Shown one piece after another: positions 1 through 4,858 of a DNA stretch of 5,172 nucleotides; the stretch's first letter is position 1, and each line of letters begins with the position of its first letter. A model generated the notes under the pieces. The model was not told the origin of the DNA, ran no database searches, and worked only from the letters and a program-made list of their open reading frames with translations. Made by a program: the position numbers and the translations under genes. Source of the stretch: Methanobacteriota archaeon (GTDB taxonomy: Archaea > Thermoplasmatota > Poseidoniia > Poseidoniales > Poseidoniaceae); contig JAAZUV010000114.1 of assembly GCA_018623995.1 (NCBI GenBank), positions 1-5,172 of the forward strand, read 5' to 3'.

Positions 1-26
1 AACATCGACTCACAAGACTCAAGAGA

Positions 27-1112
27 ATGACGTCCAACATTCGATTCATGTCGGGGGACTTGATCGATTCGGATATTCGGGTTGCGAAGACGCTTCCGTC
101 CAAATACTATACCGATGAGAAGCGGTTTCGAAAAATCCTCAAGAACTTCAAAAGAACTTGGCAATTTATTGGTTTGAGCAAACAATTCACATCGGCGATG
201 ACACCGATCGATCATATTGGTCGAGTTCTGAATGAGCCGATCGTACGCGTTCAGGATGGTGAATCAACACTCATGCTGTCGAACGTTTGCACACATCGAG
301 GCATGGTTCTGTGTCACGAACATTCCGATGCGAAGACACTGCAATGCCCCTACCATGGGCGCACGTTCAATCGAGATGGAACAATGAAACACATGCCTGG
401 TTTCGAAGATGTTGTTGATTTTCCGACTGAAGACGATCACTTGACATCGTTCGGTGTGCAAACGTGGAATGGATTTGAATTTGCATCGTTGAAGCCTGAA
501 GTCGATGTGGAAGACGTGTTTCGTCCAATACAGGAACGTCTTGGGTGGTTCTTTACCGATTTGGAGTACGATTCAGAACGGGATCGAAATTGGGAGATTG
601 ATGCGAATTGGATGTTGTACGTTGACAACTATTTGGAAGGATTCCACATTCCCTACGTCCATCCTGAGTTGAACGAAGCATTGGACAAGGACGGATATAC
701 CACGGAATGCTTCGAACACGGCGTTTTGCAAATTGGAATGGCGAAGAAGGGCGATGTTTGTTTTGAACTTCCAGAATCCTCAACTGATTTTGGAAAGAAC
801 ATCGCTGCGTACTACTGGTGGTTCTTTCCAAACCTGATGATCAATGTCTATCCATGGGGTATTTCCGTGAACGTTGTTGTTCCGAATGGATGCGATTCAA
901 CAACGGTCTTGTTTCGGAGTTATGTGAAACATCCTGAATTATTGGAGGAAGGTGCTGGAGCAGAATTGGACAAGGTCGAGCTTCAAGATCAATTCGTCGT
1001 CGAAAATTGCATGAAGGGACTGCGTTCCAGTTCGTACAAGAGAGGAAGGTATTCAGCGAAGCATGAACAAGGTGTTCATCACTTCCATCGAATGATCAGC
1101 AAGTTAGGGTGA
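27..1112 (+). CDS. Rieske non-heme iron oxygenase, alpha (catalytic) subunit
   Basis: Predicted cytoplasmic oxygenase that uses O2 and electrons from a separate reductase to hydroxylate or demethylate a small organic substrate. Seen in the 361-residue protein: a W-Q-F-x-G segment at 45-49; a Rieske [2Fe-2S] motif with C88, H90, C107 and H110; and a catalytic segment at 194-212 giving mononuclear-iron ligands H207 and H212, with D321 the likely third ligand. The residue that normally bridges the Rieske and iron sites (Asp three before the first His) is Glu204, as known for carnitine oxygenase CntA and relatives. The C-terminus (GLRS, then a Tyr-Gly-Arg stretch, ending VHHFHR) resembles the choline monooxygenase/GbcA group. 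The Rieske motif reads YHGR where YHGW is usual, so the substrate is not predictable. No reductase gene is in view. The cupin at 1117 follows after 4 bases. The frame is open to the left edge, so a start upstream, or at the internal ATG at 48, is possible. Family assignment is firm, substrate unknown. Confidence 0.93.
   Translation: MTSNIRFMSGDLIDSDIRVAKTLPSKYYTDEKRFRKILKNFKRTWQFIGLSKQFTSAMTPIDHIGRVLNEPIVRVQDGESTLMLSNVCTHRGMVLCHEHSDAKTLQCPYHGRTFNRDGTMKHMPGFEDVVDFPTEDDHLTSFGVQTWNGFEFASLKPEVDVEDVFRPIQERLGWFFTDLEYDSERDRNWEIDANWMLYVDNYLEGFHIPYVHPELNEALDKDGYTTECFEHGVLQIGMAKKGDVCFELPESSTDFGKNIAAYYWWFFPNLMINVYPWGISVNVVVPNGCDSTTVLFRSYVKHPELLEEGAGAELDKVELQDQFVVENCMKGLRSSSYKRGRYSAKHEQGVHHFHRMISKLG
1106..1112 (+). 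promoter_or_regulatory. ribosome binding site AGGGTGA before the first cupin
   Basis: The sequence AGGGTGA ends 4 bases before the ATG at 1117. Its GGTGA core can pair with the UCACC of an archaeal 16S rRNA 3' end. It overlaps the stop codon of the oxygenase gene, which suggests that the cupin is translated from the same message and possibly by re-initiating ribosomes. Confidence 0.55.
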
Positions 1113-1116
1113 AACT

Positions 1117-1476
1117 ATGAAGAAAATCAATTTGGATGAAAAATTTGCTTTGTTCAATGAACACTGGACACCAAAAATCATCAGTGAATTGAACGATTAT
1201 CAAATCAAGATTGTGAAAGTAAACGGTGATTTTGTGTGGCATGATCACTCCGATACGGATGAATTCTTTTTGGTCATCGAAGGAACACTGTTCATCGAAT
1301 TTGAATCCGAAACAATGCAGTTGAATGCTGGTGAATTGTACGTTGTACCTAAAGGTGTGCAACATCGTCCTTATGCGAAAGAGGAATGCAAAATCATGCT
1401 GATTGAACCACGAGGTGTTGTCAACACTGGAGATGCCGAGAGCGAATTAACTGCATCCAACGATGTTTGGATTTGA
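1117..1476 (+). CDS. small single-domain cupin protein
   Basis: A 119-residue cytoplasmic beta-barrel protein of the cupin_2 type. Cupin motif 1 is complete: G37, H42, H44, E49 and G56. Motif 2 is G72, P78, G80 and H83. Together they give the usual three-His/one-Glu metal site. The segment 76-85 (VVPKG then HRP) and the tail EPRGVVNTGD (97-106) match a widespread group of stand-alone cupins annotated only as cupin domain proteins, with no agreed reaction. It begins 4 bases after the oxygenase stop with its own GGTGA site, so both are probably one operon. It may act on or sense a metabolite in the oxygenase pathway, which is inference from position. A hand count over 1141-1440 gives 40% G+C, lower than short samples I counted in the ABC ATPase gene (about 48-58%). 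It ends 4 bases from the convergent gene at 1481. Confidence 0.92.
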   Translation: MKKINLDEKFALFNEHWTPKIISELNDYQIKIVKVNGDFVWHDHSDTDEFFLVIEGTLFIEFESETMQLNAGELYVVPKGVQHRPYAKEECKIMLIEPRGVVNTGDAESELTASNDVWI

Positions 1477-1480
1477 GGAT

Positions 1481-2554
1481 TCACTCTTCTTCAGATTTGG
1501 GTTCGTATTGAGGTTCAGTGCCTAATTCAGATTCCTTCTCTTCCAATGCGTTTCGAAGCACGAGGCCATGATACACTTTGATTGTACGTTCCTTGACCAT
1601 GGTATTGACCGTCTTCTCAAGTTCAACAAGTTCACTTGGCGTCGACACCTCCTCAATCTCTTTCAAGCATTTCTTGAATTCACCACGACGAGCAAAGAAA
1701 ATGGCGAAATAGATCGGAACAAGCAGGAAAGGGATGACCAATTCCTCAAAGACAATCTCGCTAAGGGCAGACAGAGAAATCTCAAAACTCTCAGGGTCGT
1801 ACTCACTTGAGAAAGAATCACCACTCAGTCCACCGAGATAGAAGAAGCCGGTATTCATGCCCATGTACATGTTGAATGGAGTAGATTTTGGATCATAGAT
1901 ATCCGAACCTCGATCAAGTTCGACATCGTCTGGCCAACCATCGTTGTCGTTGTCATCATCGAGAACATCGGGCAATGTGTCCTTATCTGAATCAAGAGGC
2001 GTAGACGCCGCGTTGTACGGGTCGTAAAGGATGGTTCCTGAGGAAGCGGCTCGCTCCATTTCGTTGCGGATTCCATCACCGTCTGCATCATCATCGTATT
2101 CGTCTGGCATGAAGTCACCATCGATGTCGGAGCATCCGTTCAGCCGAATCTTGCTCTTTCCGTAGATGAACGGACAGTTGTCCGATAGCGAATGAAGTCC
2201 TTGATCTGCGTATCCGTCCCCATCGGAATCCGACCAAATGCCCGCATCTTCTGGCCATACATCGACCTCATCGTTTGAACCATCACCGTCCATGTCTGGG
2301 TCGATGACATCGCCGAGTCCATCTCCATCGAGATCACGATGCTCAGAAGCATTGTCTGGAAAAGCATCAGCGCCCATTGATTCGTTCCAAAAATCGTCTG
2401 GGTCAGACCAGCCATCACCATCCGTATCGAGACAGCCAACACGATCTTCGGTCGAGTCGCCCGCCGTACATTGGTACGATGCATCTTCAGCATGAGCCGT
2501 GGGTAGAACCAGGCAGAAAACAACGAGACTGACCAGTAATATTCGTTGTTTCAT
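1481..2554 (-). CDS. secreted, membrane-anchored protein with thrombospondin type 3-like calcium loops
   Basis: A 357-residue protein from the ATG at 2554. Residues 1-22 form a signal peptide: basic MKQR, a hydrophobic core, then a likely cleavage after AHA. Residues 43-212 hold at least seven Asp-rich loops of the DxDGDG type, the pattern of TSP type 3 repeats that bind calcium. Four cysteines (29, 41, 127, 141) in this outer part could form disulfides. A hydrophobic segment at about 271-288 is followed by two Arg (stop-transfer), then a roughly 70-residue charged tail (289-357) that is helical and possibly coiled-coil. This predicts an outside calcium-stiffened domain, one membrane pass, and an inside tail. 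Similar proteins are common at archaeal and bacterial cell surfaces, and partner and role are unknown. A TTG at 2605 would add 17 residues before MKQR. I prefer 2554 because it gives a compact signal peptide. It is divergent from the lipoprotein gene at 2639. Confidence 0.9.
   Translation of the reverse strand: MKQRILLVSLVVFCLVLPTAHAEDASYQCTAGDSTEDRVGCLDTDGDGWSDPDDFWNESMGADAFPDNASEHRDLDGDGLGDVIDPDMDGDGSNDEVDVWPEDAGIWSDSDGDGYADQGLHSLSDNCPFIYGKSKIRLNGCSDIDGDFMPDEYDDDADGDGIRNEMERAASSGTILYDPYNAASTPLDSDKDTLPDVLDDDNDNDGWPDDVELDRGSDIYDPKSTPFNMYMGMNTGFFYLGGLSGDSFSSEYDPESFEISLSALSEIVFEELVIPFLLVPIYFAIFFARRGEFKKCLKEIEEVSTPSELVELEKTVNTMVKERTIKVYHGLVLRNALEEKESELGTEPQYEPKSEEE
1919..2428 (-). repeat. Asp-rich DxDGDG calcium-loop repeats within the surface protein
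   Basis: This coding stretch covers residues 43-212 of the surface protein. Loops visible in order are DTDGDG, DLDGDG, DMDGDG, DSDGDG, DIDGD, DADGDG, DSDKD and DNDNDG, with spacers of irregular length. The DNA repetition (GAT/GAC-GGN-GAT units) also keeps two other minus-strand frames open here (1855-2121 and 2140-2523). These are by-products of the repeat and not genes. Confidence 0.85.
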
Positions 2555-2572
2555 GCTTCTTGATATGGCCTT

Positions 2573-2583
2573 CTGTATTTGGG
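2573..2583 (-). promoter_or_regulatory. possible weak TATA-like box for the surface-protein gene
   Basis: Read on the minus strand the stretch is CCCAAATACAG, centred about 24 bases before the ATG at 2554, with an A-rich run just upstream that could serve as a BRE. The distance would fit a leaderless archaeal transcript and would favour 2554 over the TTG at 2605. The match to the archaeal TATA consensus is poor. Confidence 0.22.
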
Positions 2584-2609
2584 TTTTTGCAACACTAAGA
2601 GACAAAACC

Positions 2610-2617
2610 TTTCAATA
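2610..2617 (+). promoter_or_regulatory. possible archaeal TATA-like box for the lipoprotein gene
   Basis: TTTCAATA differs at one base from the TTTAWATA-type archaeal box and is centred about 25 bases before the ATG at 2639. A purine-rich ACAAAACC lies immediately upstream, where a BRE would sit. This spacing implies transcription starting at or next to the start codon, consistent with the absence of a ribosome site there. Confidence 0.35.
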
Positions 2618-2638
2618 GCACTGACTTGAGTTGCTATC

Positions 2639-3175
2639 ATGATGAAATCAAGTCTCACCATTTTTATCGTCTTACTAATGATTTCAACAGGGTTCGCTGG
2701 ATGTACATCCGAAGAGGCTGAAGAGATGCAAGCCTTCCCGCAATTTTCGAGTCTAGCCGATGATGACCAAACCTACAACAAAGCCAAGATGGCTGGTTCA
2801 CCTTTCATTGTCATGTTCTCTGCTGAGTGGTGCAACAACCCTTGCCACACCTCGATGTTTACCATTTGGGAAGCCATTCCAGAACTACCAGTTCTGGTTA
2901 TGTCGACCGACCCTGCTGAGAACGCCAGCGGCATCACGCTGCAAGATTGGCACGAAGCAGCCAATGCATTCGATGATGATGACGAATCTGGTGATACGGG
3001 CGTCACACTCACCACCTACGCATTCATGAAAGGTGTCGAAGCAGGTCAAGAGCTTGAAATCACATCACCTGGAACGGTGGTCTTTGTCAATTCCGATGGG
3101 ATGATTACAGCCACAAAGGTTGGCATGCTTGAAGATCCACAAGAAGTACTGGACCTTTGGGAAACGGCTCAGTAA
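2639..3175 (+). CDS. thioredoxin-fold lipoprotein with CxxxC motif
   Basis: A 178-residue exported protein. Residues 1-21 are a lipoprotein signal ending FAG before C22 (lipobox), so the mature protein should be lipid-anchored outside the cytoplasmic membrane. A linker rich in Glu leads into a thioredoxin-like fold: beta strand FIVMFSAEWC (56-65), a Cys pair C65 and C69 separated by three residues (NNP), helix, strand PVLVMSTDP (84-92), an acidic insert (111-119), and a probable cis-Pro at P144 before strand TVVFVNSDG (146-154). Thioredoxins and TlpA proteins have CxxC. A CxxxC pair after such a strand, and the later STDP segment, recall SCO/SenC copper chaperones, but the distal His they use is not found before P144. 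The likely role is thiol redox or metal handling outside the cell membrane. ATG at 2639 or 2642 are both possible. The ChrR-type cupin begins 46 bases downstream. Confidence 0.85.
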   Translation: MMKSSLTIFIVLLMISTGFAGCTSEEAEEMQAFPQFSSLADDDQTYNKAKMAGSPFIVMFSAEWCNNPCHTSMFTIWEAIPELPVLVMSTDPAENASGITLQDWHEAANAFDDDDESGDTGVTLTTYAFMKGVEAGQELEITSPGTVVFVNSDGMITATKVGMLEDPQEVLDLWETAQ

Positions 3176-3221
3176 TTCCTGAAGCATCTACCGAACATCT
3201 CATCAAACTGGATACGTTCGG

Positions 3222-3590
3222 ATGTACATGGTCTTTACACACGACATGGCCGATTGGCTCAGTTTCAACATCGATGAGGATTGGTTGGAAGAAAACATCT
3301 CATGGAAGGATTTCGGAACCGGTGTTCGTTTGGGCAAACTCAAGCGTGAAGAGAAGACATCCCTAGTTCTCTACGAAGCACAATCCGAAGTCGAAGTGGA
3401 TGCCTTCATGCCACACAGCCATCCAGGAGGAGAATGCTATGTGGTCCTTGAAGGCGAAGTCTGGGATGAAGATGGAACCTATCCTACTGGATCGATTGTT
3501 TGGATGGACCCTGAATCAGCACATACGCCGAAAACACGCGGCAAGACCCTCATTTTGGTCCTCTGGCCTCAAGGGGTCAAATCAGTTTGA
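3222..3590 (+). CDS. stand-alone ChrR-type cupin
   Basis: A 122-residue protein, probably cytoplasmic. The core HSHPGGECYVVLEGE (65-79) is the signature of ChrR-like cupins, named after the C-terminal domain of the zinc anti-sigma factor ChrR. Metal ligands are H65, H67, E71 and H101, with motif 2 running from G90 through P97. The N-terminal anti-sigma domain of ChrR is absent, so this is the stand-alone form, also seen in proteins annotated as acetylacetone-cleaving-like or simply cupin. Its reaction is unknown. No ribosome site is visible, so ATG at 3222, 3228 or 3246 could each be the start. The frame is closed upstream at 3180. It lies 46 bases after the lipoprotein gene without an evident promoter or terminator between, so co-transcription is likely. 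Its last 9 bases overlap the end of the convergent DUF3817 gene. Confidence 0.88.
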   Translation: MYMVFTHDMADWLSFNIDEDWLEENISWKDFGTGVRLGKLKREEKTSLVLYEAQSEVEVDAFMPHSHPGGECYVVLEGEVWDEDGTYPTGSIVWMDPESAHTPKTRGKTLILVLWPQGVKSV

Positions 3591-3875
3591 TTCTAGGTCG
3601 TACTCACCGCTGATGAGCATTCCATCAAAAAGAAACGGTCCTGCTGGAACGACGGCAGCGATGAATCCGTGAATCAATGCAGTCATGTTCCATTGCCGTC
3701 CTACACCGACAAACAGCAAGGCGATGAATGCGACAAAGAGACCCCCATGAATGGCGCCGACGAGAGAAACCAGTTCAGGATCGCCACCGATGTACTTGAC
3801 AGGCATTGCCACTGCAAACAGGAACAGGGCTGAGAAACCCTCGAGATAACTTACGAATGAGACGAGTTGCTTCAT
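3582..3875 (-). CDS. DUF3817 small three-helix membrane protein
   Basis: A 97-residue integral membrane protein. Features matching the DUF3817 family (uncharacterised) are an E-G-x-S in the first helix (12-15), MPVKY (24-28), G40 and HGG (43-45), and a final P77-x-G-P-F-x-x-D84. Hydrophobic segments lie at about 4-25, 36-58 and 65-84. Start choice: ATG at 3875 shares ATGA with the stop of the upstream ATPase gene and has GGTGGA at 3885-3890 (minus strand), 9 bases before it. A GTG at 3920 in the same frame would add 15 hydrophilic residues and lengthen the overlap, and is less likely. The overlap suggests coupled translation with the ABC transporter genes. Its role is unknown. Confidence 0.88.
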   Translation of the reverse strand: MKQLVSFVSYLEGFSALFLFAVAMPVKYIGGDPELVSLVGAIHGGLFVAFIALLFVGVGRQWNMTALIHGFIAAVVPAGPFLFDGMLISGEYDLESN

Positions 3876-4858
3876 GCTTGAACTTCCACCATGGGCCGAC
3901 TTGAGCCGCAGGATGGACACATCTGTTCATCGCTATCAACATAGTCATGTTTGCAGGCAGGACAGACCTGAGCAAGTTCCATTTTACCCATGGCTTCAAC
4001 AGAGTCGCCTTGCAGTGAGAGATATCCACTGGCAACGTTTCCTACCGTATATCGTCCTGCTCCTCCAAGACGAACCAAGAGATCAGGAGGTAGTGTGACG
4101 GTACCTGTTTCATCGATGATGAGTTCTCGATCTTTGCTCAAATCTTCAACATCGATGGATTCACCGTGTTCGGCAACGAATCGACCGTCTCGAAGTTCCA
4201 AGGAACGGTTTGCGAAGGAGGCGACCTCTTTCGAGTGCGTAACAATCAGGAACGATACACCATCGTTCTCGTGCAAATCCTTGAACAAGGCAAGAACTTC
4301 TCGACTTGTGACTGGATCGAGCGCACCGGTTGGCTCATCTGCAAGAATCAATCGTGGACGGGTGATGAGTGCACGAGCGATGGCGACACGCTGCTGCTCT
4401 CCACCACTGAGCATAGCAGGAAGTGCTCGTGTTCGATGTGCCATTCCTAAGCGCTCAAGCATCGCATCGGCTTGTGCGAGTGCTTTCTTTGAAGACACGC
4501 CTTGATGACGTAGCGGTTGAGCAACGTTGTCCCGAGCGTTCAAATCTGGAAGGAGGTTTCCTTCTTGGAAAATGAACGAAACGGTCTTTTGACGAAGCTC
4601 AACCAATTCCTGTCCTTTCAATCGCGTCATGTTCTTTCCAGCAAGGCTAACCGAACCTGCACTTGGTTTCATCAACCCGCCAAGACACTTCATGAGTGTG
4701 GATTTACCGGATCCAGAAGGACCAACAACGGCAATGGCTTCGCCAGCTTTCATGTTGATGTGAAGTCCACGCAATGCAACGACGTTTCCGTCCTCAGCCT
4801 TTGATTCGTACACGTGATACAAGCCATCGGATTCTAGAATTGTTTCACTCATCTTCAT
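3872..4858 (-). CDS. ABC transporter ATPase of the LolD/MacB (FtsX-partner) type with AbrB-like and zinc-ribbon extension
   Basis: A 328-residue cytoplasmic ATPase that should pair with the FtsX-like permease encoded just upstream. The nucleotide-binding domain (about 6-230) is complete: Walker A GPSGSGKST (46-54), Q-loop Q98, signature LSGGEQQR (150-157), Walker B LILADEP (170-176) with catalytic E175, D-loop GALD, and H-loop H208. LolD proteins usually end near here. This one continues with residues 246-287, a D-x-x-G-x-V-x-LP-x-x-LL-x-x-LG pattern like a SpoVT/AbrB swapped hairpin, and then a zinc ribbon with C299, C302, C314 and C317. The substrate is unknown. These transporters often do mechanical work on lipoproteins, peptides or cell-wall enzymes rather than simple import. 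ATG at 4858 shares ATGA with the permease stop. A second ATG at 4852 sits 7 bases after a GGGGG run and could be the true start, giving 326 residues. The end overlaps the DUF3817 gene by 4 bases. Confidence 0.95.
   Translation of the reverse strand: MKMSETILESDGLYHVYESKAEDGNVVALRGLHINMKAGEAIAVVGPSGSGKSTLMKCLGGLMKPSAGSVSLAGKNMTRLKGQELVELRQKTVSFIFQEGNLLPDLNARDNVAQPLRHQGVSSKKALAQADAMLERLGMAHRTRALPAMLSGGEQQRVAIARALITRPRLILADEPTGALDPVTSREVLALFKDLHENDGVSFLIVTHSKEVASFANRSLELRDGRFVAEHGESIDVEDLSKDRELIIDETGTVTLPPDLLVRLGGAGRYTVGNVASGYLSLQGDSVEAMGKMELAQVCPACKHDYVDSDEQMCPSCGSSRPMVEVQA

Noticed and set aside
1919..2428. Repeat array that might be a CRISPR or tandem DNA repeat
   Set aside because: The periodicity is at codon level (DxDGDG loops) with irregular spacing and degenerate bases, and there are no constant repeats with unique spacers.
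1855..2523. Minus-strand open frames 1855-2121 and 2140-2523
   Set aside because: They are kept open by the Asp-Gly repeat codons of the surface protein in another frame. The Met/Thr-rich translations resemble no protein.
2555..2605. TTG start at 2605 adding 17 residues to the surface protein
   Set aside because: It places an amphipathic stretch in front of a complete signal peptide beginning at MKQR. The ATG at 2554 has better spacing and a standard start codon, although the weak GAAAGG before the TTG keeps it possible.
2773..3015. Open frames overlapping the lipoprotein gene (2773-3015 minus, 2760-3029 plus)
   Set aside because: They are shadow frames of a gene with a clear lipobox and thioredoxin fold, and no signal or domain is visible in them.
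3176..3221. Possible terminator or promoter between the lipoprotein and ChrR-type cupin genes
   Set aside because: The 46 bases contain no T-run, hairpin or TATA-like box that I can support.
3876..3920. GTG start at 3920 for the DUF3817 gene
   Set aside because: It adds 15 hydrophilic residues outside the family pattern and lengthens the overlap with the ATPase. The ATG at 3875 has an ATGA junction and a GGTGGA site.
3990..4804. Plus-strand open frames opposite the ABC ATPase (3990-4505, 4166-4450, 4517-4804)
   Set aside because: They lie antisense to a gene with every ABC motif intact. Their translations are low-complexity Ser/Arg/Thr-rich text with no recognisable domain.
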